A stretch of DNA of 64,000 nucleotides, taken from positions 1 to 64,000 of the forward strand of contig DASPNH010000167.1 in NCBI GenBank assembly GCA_035626675.1, given 5' to 3'. The DNA is from DASPNH01 sp035626675. Lineage in GTDB: Bacteria; Desulfobacterota; Binatia; UBA1149; CAITLU01. The notes beneath the pieces were generated by a model. The model did no database searches and was not told the DNA's origin. It was given only the letters and a program-made list of their open reading frames with translations. The position numbers and the translations under genes were made by a program. Below are positions 42,891 to 51,113 of this stretch, piece by piece; position 1 is the stretch's first letter, and each line of letters opens with the position of its first letter.

Positions 42891-44339
42891 ATGTCCGGTT
42901 TCGTCATGGCCATCGATGCCGGCACCACCGGCGTGCGTGCAGTGCTCTTCGATCGTGCAGGGCATGCGGTGTCTTCCGCCTACCGCGAGCTGCGTGCGTA
43001 CTATCCGCGCCCGCAGTGGGTGGAGCAGGATCCGGTCGAGCTGTGGGAGTCGACGCGCACGGTGATGGGCGAGGCGATGCATGGCGCCGAGGCCTCGCCC
43101 GCCGACATCGCAGCCATCGGCATCACCAATCAGCGATCTTCGGTGGTGGCCTGGGACGGGCCTACCGGCCGCCCGCTCAGCCGCCTGCTGGTCTGGCAGG
43201 ACACGCGTACCGGCGAGCGCTGCGCCGAGCTGCAGACTCTCGGGTTCTTCATTACGCCGATGATGGCGGCATCCAAGGCCGAGTGGATCCTGCGCAACGT
43301 TCCTGAAGCCGCCGAGGCTGCGGCGCGAGGACGCCTTCGCCTCGGCATGCCCAACAGCTTTCTGGCGGCGTGCCTGTGCGGTGACGTCAACGTCAGCGAC
43401 CACGGCAATGCCAGCCCCACCGGGATGTACTCCTACTTCCACAACGTCTGGGATCGCGCGCCGCTGGCCGCGCTCGGTCTCGACGAAGCGTGGCTGCCGC
43501 GCCTGGTCGATTCGAGCGGTGAGATCGGACGCACGCGCCAGAGCGTATTCGGCGCGGAGGTGCCGGTGGCCGGGATGGCCGGAGACCAGCAGGCTTCGCT
43601 GTTCGGACTGGCGTGTGTGGAGGTGGGCCAGACCAAGTGCTCGCTGGGCACCTCGGCGATGATCACGGTGAACTCGGGGGAATCGGTCGCGCTCGGCGGT
43701 CCCGGCACCTATCCGGTGGTCGGCTGGTGCTACGACTCCCGCACGTTCTTCAGCCTCGAAGGACAGGTGGTGACTTCGGGCGCGGCGATCCAATGGCTTC
43801 GCGACGGGCTCGGCGTGGTCGCCGATGCTTCGCAGACCTCGGAACTCGCCTTCAGCGTAGCGGACTGCTGCGGCGTCTGGGCCGTGCCGGCCTTCCAGGG
43901 TCTCGGAACGCCCATCATGCGCGCGGAGGCCAAGGCCATGATCGGCGGCCTCTCGCGCGGCGCCACGCGTGCGCACATCGTGCGAGCGATGCTCGAGGGC
44001 ATTGCGCATCGCGTGGCCGACGTCGCCGACAGCCTGCACGAAGGTGTACCGGCGGCCGACACGGTGCGCGTGGACGGCGGCGCCAGCCGCAATGATTTCC
44101 TGCTGCAATGCCAGGCCGATCTGCTCGGCGTACGCGTGGAGCGGTCCAGCGTCAGCGACGGCGCGGCGCTGGGTGCCGCGCGCCTGGCCGGCCTCGGCGT
44201 CGGCTTCTGGCCCCGCGAGGAAGCCGCGCATTGGGAGGCCCAGCGCGTGTTCGAGCCGAGCATCGGCGCCGACGAGCGCGCGCATCGCCGCGCCGAGTGG
44301 AAGAAGCGCATCGAGCTGGTGCTGGCCGCAATCGATTGA
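42891..44339 (+). CDS. glpK: Glycerol kinase (FGGY family)
   Basis: A 482-residue FGGY carbohydrate kinase that phosphorylates glycerol to glycerol-3-phosphate. Nucleotide and substrate motifs are MAIDAGTTGVRAVLFDRAG, ITNQRSSVVAWD, WQDTRTGERC, MAGDQQASLFGLAC, LGTSAMITVNSG and VDGGASRNDFLLQCQADLLG. The GDQQ motif and NQR placement fit GlpK better than xylulokinases. ATG 42891 is 12 bp after the AGPS-like stop, so it is probably in the same operon. Confidence 0.9.
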   Translation: MSGFVMAIDAGTTGVRAVLFDRAGHAVSSAYRELRAYYPRPQWVEQDPVELWESTRTVMGEAMHGAEASPADIAAIGITNQRSSVVAWDGPTGRPLSRLLVWQDTRTGERCAELQTLGFFITPMMAASKAEWILRNVPEAAEAAARGRLRLGMPNSFLAACLCGDVNVSDHGNASPTGMYSYFHNVWDRAPLAALGLDEAWLPRLVDSSGEIGRTRQSVFGAEVPVAGMAGDQQASLFGLACVEVGQTKCSLGTSAMITVNSGESVALGGPGTYPVVGWCYDSRTFFSLEGQVVTSGAAIQWLRDGLGVVADASQTSELAFSVADCCGVWAVPAFQGLGTPIMRAEAKAMIGGLSRGATRAHIVRAMLEGIAHRVADVADSLHEGVPAADTVRVDGGASRNDFLLQCQADLLGVRVERSSVSDGAALGAARLAGLGVGFWPREEAAHWEAQRVFEPSIGADERAHRRAEWKKRIELVLAAID

Positions 44340-44487
44340 ACGGGCCCGAACGCGTGCAGGTTGCGACGCTCGGCCGCGTGCGCGGCGAAGGCCCGCGCGG
44401 ACGGCGCGCAGGGATGGCGGGGCGAGCCCGCTCATGCGGCGTACGTGGAAGCGCCGCGGCGTTCTGCTAACAACTCACGATTGCATC

Positions 44488-45108
44488 ATGTCGCTCGAGC
44501 TCGTCATCTTCGATTGCGACGGAGTTCTCTTCGACTCCGAGCATGCCAACGTCGCCTTCTATCAGGAGGTGCTGCGCCAGTGCGGCGAGCCTCCGTTCTC
44601 GGCTTCGGACGAGGCGGCGTGCCATGCGCTGGCGTCGGTGCAGCTGTTCGAGAAGTTCTACGGTGATCGGCCCGAGATCCTGCAGCGACTTCTGGCCAAG
44701 GCCAAGGAGATCGATTACGCGCCGTTCTACCCGATGATGCAGCCTCGCCATCGCCTGCGAGAGATCCTCGGCGAGCTTCGCCTGCGCTACAAGACTGCCA
44801 TGGCCACCAACCGCGGCATGACAACGCAGGGCGTGATCGCCTTCTTCGAGCTCGCCGACCTTTTCGATCTCGCGGTCGGGGTCCTGGACGTGCCCCGTCC
44901 CAAGCCGCATCCGGACATGCTGGAAAAATGCCTGACGCATTTCGGCGTGCAGGCACGCCATGCGGTGTACATCGGCGATCAGCCCAGCGACCAGCAGTCG
45001 GCGGTGAGCGCCGGCATCCGTTTCATCGGCATCGGGCCGATGGCCGAGCGCGCCGAGCTATCCATTGCCTCGCTCGAAGACCTGCCCGAACTGCTTTCGA
45101 CGCTCTGA
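44488..45108 (+). CDS. HAD-superfamily phosphatase
   Basis: A 206-residue HAD hydrolase of the phosphoglycolate-phosphatase/beta-phosphoglucomutase type. Motif I is IFDCDGVLFDSEHANVAF, motif II lies in TAMATNRGMTTQG, motif III Lys is in PRPKPHPDMLEKCL, and motif IV is YIGDQPSDQQSA. A cap domain lies between motifs I and II. It could remove phosphate from phosphoglycolate, which would suit the glycolate genes 10 kb away. The start ATG is at 44488. It is convergent with the next gene with a 6-bp gap. Confidence 0.88.
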   Translation: MSLELVIFDCDGVLFDSEHANVAFYQEVLRQCGEPPFSASDEAACHALASVQLFEKFYGDRPEILQRLLAKAKEIDYAPFYPMMQPRHRLREILGELRLRYKTAMATNRGMTTQGVIAFFELADLFDLAVGVLDVPRPKPHPDMLEKCLTHFGVQARHAVYIGDQPSDQQSAVSAGIRFIGIGPMAERAELSIASLEDLPELLSTL

Positions 45109-45114
45109 AGCGTC

Positions 45115-46365
45115 CTACTGCCGCGCGTACTGGATGCGGTAGATGCGGCCGCCGCGATCGTCGGCGACGTAGAGCGAGCCGTCGGGCGCCACGGCAAGGC
45201 CGGTCGGACGATGCGGCCCGCCCGGGTTGATGCCGAAGCCGCTGGCGAAGACCTCGTGCGCGCCCGTGGCCTTGCCGTCCTGGAACGGAACGAACACGAC
45301 GTTGTAGCCGGCCTGCGGCAACGGCGCGCGATCCCAGGAGCCATGGAAGGATACGAATGCCCCGCCGCGATACTTCGGCGGGAACTGCGAGCCGGTGTAG
45401 AACTCGATCTCGATGGGCGCCCAGTGCGCGGGCAGCGCCACGGCCGGGTCCTTCTTCTGGTTGCAGCGGCCGACCTCCTTGCCGTCACCGCCGTACTCGG
45501 GATTGAGGATCTTCTTTCCGAGCGCCAGATCGAAGAAGCAGTATGGCCAGCCGAAGTCGTCGCCTTCGGTCAGATGCACCAGCTCCTCGGCCACCAGCTC
45601 GGCGTTCTGCTGCGGCGTGTAGAGCTTCGGCCACAGCACCGAGAGGCTGTCGCGCCCGTGCGTGACGCCCCACAGCTCGCCGGTCCCGGGCTGGACCGTC
45701 AGCGCCACCGTGTTGCGAAGTCCGGTGGCGAAACGGCTGCCGTCTTCGTGCCGCTGCCCTGCGCGTTTGGCATCGAACCGCCAGATGCCGCCGCTGCGCG
45801 CGAGCAGGGGACAGGGGTCGCGTCCTGGAACTTCCGGCGCGCGATCGGGATCCTGACATGCGTTGGACGGCGCGCCGATGTTGACGAACAGCGAGCCGGC
45901 CGCGGTTCCCTCGGCGGCGATGGCGATGGATTTGGCCGCATGCTGGCGCTGATCGACGAGGCCCTCGACGATGATCTCGGGATCGGAGGAGGGTGCGGGA
46001 CCGCCCGCATTCCACGGCCAGCGCAGCACCTTGCTGTCGGTGGCGAAGTACAGATGACCATCGTGCAGCGCGATGCCGGTTCCCGCGGCTTCCGCGATGG
46101 TCGCCCGGTCCTCGGCGCGTCCGTCGCCGTCGCTATCTCGCAGGATGAGCACGCCGCCGGTGCCGTCCATCGCGGCGACGACCTCGCCGCGTGCGGACAC
46201 GGCGATGTGCCGCGGCTCGCCCACGCCGTCGGCAACCACGCCCGCGCAGAAGCCTGGCGGCAGCGTCAGCCCCGCATTGTCGGCGTCGCACGGCGGCACC
46301 GAGTGCGCGGGGGTGAACGCCATCAGCGACAGCACGACGCCTGCGGCGATGCGGGAGGTGATCAT
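45115..46365 (-). CDS. PQQ-dependent sugar dehydrogenase-like protein
   Basis: A 416-residue secreted beta-propeller of the glucose/sorbosone dehydrogenase family. Signal peptide to about residue 22. Family features are LTLPPGFCAGVVADGVGEPR, GIALHDGHLYFAT, RFATGLRNTVALT, HGRDSLSVLW, EGDDFGWPYCFFD and GGAFVSFHGSWDRAPLPQAGY. It would oxidise a sugar or sugar derivative in the periplasm with PQQ; no PQQ-synthesis genes are in the window. Its ATG overlaps the stop of the upstream LOG-family gene (ATGA). Confidence 0.87.
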   Translation of the reverse strand: MITSRIAAGVVLSLMAFTPAHSVPPCDADNAGLTLPPGFCAGVVADGVGEPRHIAVSARGEVVAAMDGTGGVLILRDSDGDGRAEDRATIAEAAGTGIALHDGHLYFATDSKVLRWPWNAGGPAPSSDPEIIVEGLVDQRQHAAKSIAIAAEGTAAGSLFVNIGAPSNACQDPDRAPEVPGRDPCPLLARSGGIWRFDAKRAGQRHEDGSRFATGLRNTVALTVQPGTGELWGVTHGRDSLSVLWPKLYTPQQNAELVAEELVHLTEGDDFGWPYCFFDLALGKKILNPEYGGDGKEVGRCNQKKDPAVALPAHWAPIEIEFYTGSQFPPKYRGGAFVSFHGSWDRAPLPQAGYNVVFVPFQDGKATGAHEVFASGFGINPGGPHRPTGLAVAPDGSLYVADDRGGRIYRIQYARQ

Positions 46366-47414
46366 GGCCTGACCGCTCCGAGCTCGTTGACGCGGTCGAT
46401 GAGCTTGCGCAGCCGACCGAAGCCGTGCTGATCGAAGTCCAGGGAGATGCGCGGAAGGTGGGCGATGGCAGGCTCGTCCATCTCTTCCTTCAGCGCACGC
46501 ACGCGCCGCACCGGCGCCCTGGCAAGCACGTCGGCGAACTCTTCGCCGAGTGAGGTCAGCACATCGTCGCCGACGTCGTGCTGCAACCGCAGGATGGTCT
46601 TGCCGCGAATGGTGCGCATCGAGTGATAGACGCTGTAGAAGCGCGTGATCTCCTCCACCGCGGCTCCGACGTCGTCGGTGATGCGGTACAGGTTCAGGTC
46701 GTACTCGCTGATCAGGCCGCGCGCGAGAAGGTCGCGCCGCAGATAGGCGTCCCACTCGACCCAGTAGCTGCTGCCGGGCACGTCCAGGCAGACGATGGGG
46801 ACGGGACGGCTCTTGCCGGTCTGCACGAGGGTCAGGGTCTCGAATCCTTCGTCGTGCGTGCCGAGGCCGCCGGGAAAGAGCACGACGGCCGAGGCTTCCT
46901 TGAGGAAGAACAGCTTGCGCGTGAAGAAATATTTGAACTCGATGAGCTTGGGATCACCGCGCAGCGGGTCGGCAGGCTGCTGCTCGAAGGGAAGGCGGAT
47001 GCCGACGCCGAAGCTGCGGTCGGGGCCTGCGCCCTCGACGACCGCCGACATGATGCCGGGACCGCCGCCGGTGATCACCATGAATCCGGCATCGGCGATC
47101 CTGCGGCCGAAATCGATGGCCATCGTATAGATCGGCTCTCCCCGGCGCGTACGAGCCGAGCCGAATGCCGTCACCTTGCGCAAGCCGGGGTAGGGGCGGA
47201 ACACCGCCATCGCGCGTCGCAGCTCCGAGACGACCGCCGCCAGCAGTTTGAGGTCGGCGACGTCGGTGCCATCGGCGACCAGCCCGATGGCGTCGTCCAG
47301 CATCGCCTCCAGGATGCGGCCCGCACGAGGGTCGGCGTGATCGGTGTGGGCCGAGACCATGCGCTGGAGCAGCGCGACATGAAGGGGATTGCCGATGTTG
47401 TCGCTCGAAGCCAT
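46362..47414 (-). CDS. LOG-family protein (nucleotide 5'-monophosphate nucleosidase-like)
   Basis: A 350-residue protein with a Rossmann-fold LOG domain. Motifs are FGSARTRRGEPIY, ITGGGPGIMSAV and PGGLGTHDEGFETLT (the PGGxGTxxE signature). Extra N-terminal (~100 residues) and C-terminal (~110 residues) regions are like those of PpnN/YgdH nucleosidases and unlike the short cytokinin LOG proteins. It probably cleaves or binds nucleotide monophosphates. The start is ATG 47414; a much longer upstream frame overlaps the divergent gene and is rejected. Translational coupling to the sugar dehydrogenase is suggested by the ATGA overlap. Confidence 0.85.
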   Translation of the reverse strand: MASSDNIGNPLHVALLQRMVSAHTDHADPRAGRILEAMLDDAIGLVADGTDVADLKLLAAVVSELRRAMAVFRPYPGLRKVTAFGSARTRRGEPIYTMAIDFGRRIADAGFMVITGGGPGIMSAVVEGAGPDRSFGVGIRLPFEQQPADPLRGDPKLIEFKYFFTRKLFFLKEASAVVLFPGGLGTHDEGFETLTLVQTGKSRPVPIVCLDVPGSSYWVEWDAYLRRDLLARGLISEYDLNLYRITDDVGAAVEEITRFYSVYHSMRTIRGKTILRLQHDVGDDVLTSLGEEFADVLARAPVRRVRALKEEMDEPAIAHLPRISLDFDQHGFGRLRKLIDRVNELGAVRP

Positions 47415-47543
47415 GGAGGTGATGCGCCGCCGCGCGCCCGAGCGACCATTGTTCGCCGTAGCGGGGATGGGTGCAATGCGGTTCGTGCCTGGGTAGCATG
47501 CCGCGGTCGCGCTCGCCCACTGCGGTGCGTCTCGAGAAATCCA

Positions 47544-48155
47544 ATGGATCGATCCTCGGCCATGGTGCTCGTCGCACGCCTGTTCATCTACGCCGCGCTC
47601 GGAGCGGGTGCGTTCCAGATGCTGGTCATGGCCGGCAGCGGCGGCGACATCCGCTGGCTCGTGCGCGATGACGGACCGCTCGAGCTGGCCGAGCTCGTCG
47701 CCATCGTCCTGACCGCCGCCCTGCTGTTCGCGCTGGCGCGCGAGCGCGAGCGCACCGGAAACATCCTGCGCCTGATGGCGGCGTTCGCGTGCATCGCCGC
47801 CGCGCGCGAGCTCGACAACCTGACGCTCGAGCTCGGTTGGCGCCACGCCTACAAGCTGCTGGCGCTACCGGCGGCAGCCTATGCCGCCTGGCTCGTCTTC
47901 AGCCGCCGCCGCGAGCTTCCCGGCGAGCTCGTCACGTTCGCGCGCAGCCCCGGTTTCACGCTCATGGCGACGGGGTTCTTCATCGTCGTCATCTACTCGC
48001 AGATCCTCGGACAGAAGGTGCTCTGGCAGGGCGTGCTGGGCCCGGAGACGTACCGCCCGGTCAAGGACCTGGTCGAAGAGGCATCGGAGCTTCTCGGGTA
48101 TCTTCTGATCGCTTTCGGCGCTGCCGAGTCATGCCTGAGCGCCGAGGCCGATTGA
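47544..48155 (+). CDS. Hypothetical polytopic membrane protein
   Basis: A 203-residue protein with about five to six hydrophobic segments (about 9-30, 45-64, 74-90, 104-120, 134-153, 180-198). Conserved-looking polar residues are in DDGPLELAELVAIVLTAA and AARELDNLTLELGWRHAY. No known family is recognised. It starts at ATG 47544, divergent from the LOG-family gene, and is followed after 20 bp by the TonB-like gene. Confidence 0.65.
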   Translation: MDRSSAMVLVARLFIYAALGAGAFQMLVMAGSGGDIRWLVRDDGPLELAELVAIVLTAALLFALARERERTGNILRLMAAFACIAAARELDNLTLELGWRHAYKLLALPAAAYAAWLVFSRRRELPGELVTFARSPGFTLMATGFFIVVIYSQILGQKVLWQGVLGPETYRPVKDLVEEASELLGYLLIAFGAAESCLSAEAD

Positions 48156-48175
48156 CGGCCATCACGGGCACGGCG

Positions 48176-49057
48176 ATGGCGCGCACCGAAATCGCTGCGG
48201 CGCTGGCGTTCTCGCTGGGGCTGCACGCTGCGACGATGGCGCTCCTGTCCGTGCTGCGCGCACAGCCCGTGCTGCTCTTCGACGTGCAGTCGGTGCCCAT
48301 CAAGGTCGCGATTCTGGACGTGGGCGACGAGCTTGCCGGGCCCGGCGTGCCGGGGCCGCTGCTCGTGGACGGCGCGCCCGCGGCGCCCGCTGCTCCCGCC
48401 ACACCCGTAGCCGCTCCGGCGCCCGATCCCGTCGTCGCGGCGCCACCGCCGCCGCCGGCCAAGGAAGAAGCGGTGCCTGAAGCCGTCGTCGAGATTCCTC
48501 CGCCACCTGCGCCCAAACCCGCGGAGCTGAAAGTCGCACCCAGGAAACCGATTCCTCAGCCCAAGCCGAAGAGCGCGCCCAGGCCGCCGGCGCAAAAGCC
48601 GCGGGCCTCGCAGCCTTCCTTACCGCCGACGTCTGGTGCCTCCTCCTCGCCAGCGACATCTTCCGGCGCCGCCGCGGCCAGTGGTCGGCCGTCAACCGGC
48701 GCGATTCCCGGCGGAGGTGGCAGCGGGCGCGACGGTGGAACCGCCACCGCGCCGGCGTGGGCTGCCAGCGCACGCGCCGGCTACGAGCAGCGCTTCTCGG
48801 CGTGGATTCAGCGCTTCAAGGTCTATCCGCTGCTGGCCCAGCGGCGCCATCTCGAGGGCTCGGGCCGGATGATGATTCGCATCGACCGGCGCGGGCGCGT
48901 GCTGGCCCGCTCGATCGAGAAGTCGAGCGGCGAGAAGCTGCTCGATGACGCGGCACTCGACATGGTCGACCGGGCCGATCCGTTTCCCTCTCTCCCTCCC
49001 GAATACCCTCACGAGACGTTCGTCGTGCGATATTCGTTCGACTTCCATCTCCGCTAA
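48176..49057 (+). CDS. TonB-like energy transducer
   Basis: A 293-residue protein. One N-terminal membrane anchor (about 10-30, ALAFSLGLHAATMALLSVLRA), a Pro/Ala-rich periplasm-spanning stretch (about 65-175), and a C-terminal TonB-type domain (about 205-293). That domain has SAWIQRFKVYPLLAQRRHLEGSG followed by IDRRGRVL and KLLDDAALDMVDRADPFPSLP. TonB carries proton-motive force to outer-membrane receptors; no ExbB, ExbD or receptor gene is nearby. I chose ATG 48176; ATG 48131 overlaps the preceding gene and would add 15 residues. Confidence 0.85.
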   Translation: MARTEIAAALAFSLGLHAATMALLSVLRAQPVLLFDVQSVPIKVAILDVGDELAGPGVPGPLLVDGAPAAPAAPATPVAAPAPDPVVAAPPPPPAKEEAVPEAVVEIPPPPAPKPAELKVAPRKPIPQPKPKSAPRPPAQKPRASQPSLPPTSGASSSPATSSGAAAASGRPSTGAIPGGGGSGRDGGTATAPAWAASARAGYEQRFSAWIQRFKVYPLLAQRRHLEGSGRMMIRIDRRGRVLARSIEKSSGEKLLDDAALDMVDRADPFPSLPPEYPHETFVVRYSFDFHLR

Positions 49058-49066
49058 GGTGGACCC

Positions 49067-49615
49067 ATGGCACCCGAGATCAAGAGTTCCGCTCACTGGA
49101 AGCGCTGCGGCGTGTGCAAGCGAGACATCGGCTTCGACAAGCTGTTCTACGAGTGCAGCGTCTCCACCTGCAACACGGGAAAGCATCCGCCCGCCTTCTG
49201 CTCCATCAACTGCTGGAACCAGCACGTGCCGGTGATGCGGCACCGCGACGCATGGGCCGATCAGAAGAGATCGCCGACGCGCGCGGAATGGGAGAGCGAT
49301 CAGAATGCCGGCGCGCACGATGACGCCGGAGCGCGCGAGGCCGCGGTACCACCTCCGGTCAGGCGCATGATCATCGAGAAGAAACCCGAGCCTGCGCATC
49401 CGCCCAAACAGGAAGCCGAACTCGAGATCCTCGTGGTCGCCTCCAAGGTCAAAGCCTACGTTCGCGCGCGCTCGGGAATGAACACGTCCGACGCCGTGAT
49501 GGAAAAGCTCTCCGACATGCTGCGCGACATCTGCGACAAGGCGATCGACCATGCCAGGTTCGCGGGCCGCAAGACCGTGATGGATCGCGACTTCACCGAT
49601 CGGGTCCTGCCGTGA
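49067..49615 (+). CDS. Zinc-finger plus histone-fold protein (bacterial histone)
   Basis: A 182-residue two-domain protein. Residues 14-59 hold a candidate zinc-binding region: Cys14, Cys17, Cys30, Cys35, Cys45, Cys49, then His53 and His59. A hydrophilic, charged linker runs from about 60 to 116. Residues ~118-178 read as a histone fold: helix 1 ELEILVVASKVKAYVRARSG, the helix-2 start MNTSDAVMEKLSDML, then AIDHARFAGRKTVMDRDF. The RKTV/I loop before helix 3 is the hallmark of archaeal and bacterial histones, and helix 3 is short. It probably binds DNA as a dimer. Similar zinc-finger-linked histones have been proposed in recent surveys of prokaryotic histones. It starts 10 bp after the TonB-like gene. 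Confidence 0.82.
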   Translation: MAPEIKSSAHWKRCGVCKRDIGFDKLFYECSVSTCNTGKHPPAFCSINCWNQHVPVMRHRDAWADQKRSPTRAEWESDQNAGAHDDAGAREAAVPPPVRRMIIEKKPEPAHPPKQEAELEILVVASKVKAYVRARSGMNTSDAVMEKLSDMLRDICDKAIDHARFAGRKTVMDRDFTDRVLP

Positions 49616-49689
49616 CGCCGTAACGGCCGCGCGAGAAAGGCCGGCCGATCGTTGCCTGCTGAGCGTGACGACGCCACGCCGCTGCTTCG

Positions 49690-50532
49690 TCAGTAAACGG
49701 CGGCTACCTGAACTCGCGCAGTTTCGAATCGGGGCAGCTCGGCCGAGACCAGGATCATCCGGAAGCTGTCGTGCGCGCCCGGGGCCAGAGGCTCGACATC
49801 GCCCGCAAGGTCGTCGCCGGGCGCGGCCATCGACTCGGCGGCGCGGTTGTAGCCGTCCTCGCGGTAGACGATCCGGCCGAGCTCGTCGACCAGCTCGAAC
49901 CGTAGCAGGACATGATGGATGGCGGCGGCGGCGGTGTTGGTCAGGCTGCCGGTGATCACGAAGAGGCCCTGGCTGGCCGGCCCGTTGGACGCGACGAGCG
50001 ACTGGCTCAACGCGCAGCTGATGGCCGTGGCATAGCTGCGCGTCTCCTCGATGCGGACATCGGTGACCGGACGCGTCGCCGGCAGGCCGGGCTCGGCCGA
50101 CGGTCTCCACACCGAGGTGTCGCGATGCTGCGCCGACCACGTAGCCCAGCTCTCCAGTTGGCCACCCTCGATGCGAGCTCCATTGCGCGTAACCACCGGG
50201 ACGGCGTCTCTGCCTGCGTCGATCGTGACGACCCCGCCGTCCACCACATCGTCGACGTGGCCGCCGGCGCGCGACAGATCGCTCAGCGAATAGGCGCGCG
50301 GCTCGGTGCCGACCACGATCCCGAAGATGCGTTCCTCGTCGGCAAGGCGCGAATCTCCGCTGCCCTGGGTCGCCGCCACCGCGGCCGGCTCGGCCAGCGC
50401 CATCGCCGCTTCGATGGCCGTGGCCGCATGGAGCTGCTCCTGGTCGAAGGTCGCAGCCAGCACGTGCGCTGCCGGCAGCACGGCCAGAACAGCTGCCGTG
50501 ACGATGCGAGAAAGAATGTCGAGCCCGACCAT
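49690..50532 (-). CDS. Secreted protein with degenerate DUF3179-like region
   Basis: A 280-residue protein with a signal peptide (to about residue 27, HVLAATF). Residues ~62-145 (DEERIFGIVVGTEPRAYSL, HVDDVVDGGVVTI, SWATWSAQHRDTSVW) resemble the DUF3179 fold but lack its CPLC cysteine motif. The C-terminal part (about 185-280) is a beta domain typical of secreted accessory proteins. No enzyme function can be given. It is convergent with the histone gene and 56 bp upstream of ogt. Confidence 0.6.
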   Translation of the reverse strand: MVGLDILSRIVTAAVLAVLPAAHVLAATFDQEQLHAATAIEAAMALAEPAAVAATQGSGDSRLADEERIFGIVVGTEPRAYSLSDLSRAGGHVDDVVDGGVVTIDAGRDAVPVVTRNGARIEGGQLESWATWSAQHRDTSVWRPSAEPGLPATRPVTDVRIEETRSYATAISCALSQSLVASNGPASQGLFVITGSLTNTAAAAIHHVLLRFELVDELGRIVYREDGYNRAAESMAAPGDDLAGDVEPLAPGAHDSFRMILVSAELPRFETARVQVAAVY

Positions 50533-50588
50533 GACGCCGCAATCGTACTACACAGGCGGCCGCGCCGGTTGGAGAAAATGCCTGTGCG

Positions 50589-51113
50589 TCAGCCGAGCAG
50601 CGCACCCTCGTGTGTCAGGAGCCAGCGCTTGCGGTCGAGTCCGCCGCCGTAGCCGGTCAGCGAGCCGTCAGAGCCGATGATGCGATGACACGGGACGATC
50701 AGCGAAACCGGGTTGCTGCCGTTGGCTAGGCCCACCGCGCGCACCGCTGCCGGCTTGCCGATGCGCCGTGCGATGTCGCCGTAGGACGCGGTGCGGCCGG
50801 GCTTGACCGACCGCAGCGCACGCCACACTGCCCCCTGAAAAGGCGTGCCCTCCAGGTCCACGTCGAGATCCTCGAGCGCATCGATGCGGCCGGCGAAGTA
50901 CGCCTGCAGACTCGTGCGCTGCTCGGGCAGCCTGGCCTGCACGATGCGTGCTGCCGGGAACCTTTCCTCCAGCCGGGCACGAATCCTTGGCCAGTGCTCG
51001 CCCATGGCCAGGCCGCAGACGCCTTTGTCCGAGAGCGCGAACGTGACGCGGCCTACGGGAGAGTCGATGGAGTCGAAGCGCACGGATGGCGGCGACGTCC
51101 TGGGTCTGGTCAT
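50589..51113 (-). CDS. ogt: Methylated-DNA--protein-cysteine methyltransferase
   Basis: A 174-residue suicide DNA-repair protein that takes alkyl groups from O6-alkylguanine. The active-site motif is VPCHRIIGSDGSLTGYGGGLDRK with the acceptor Cys in PCHR, and the helix-turn-helix segment is TASYGDIARRIGKPAAVRAVG. ATG 51113 has GGAGGAAAG upstream, and it overlaps the TGA of the ada-alkA gene (ATGA), so the two are translationally coupled. Longer N-terminal frames lie within ada-alkA and are rejected. Confidence 0.95.
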   Translation of the reverse strand: MTRPRTSPPSVRFDSIDSPVGRVTFALSDKGVCGLAMGEHWPRIRARLEERFPAARIVQARLPEQRTSLQAYFAGRIDALEDLDVDLEGTPFQGAVWRALRSVKPGRTASYGDIARRIGKPAAVRAVGLANGSNPVSLIVPCHRIIGSDGSLTGYGGGLDRKRWLLTHEGALLG

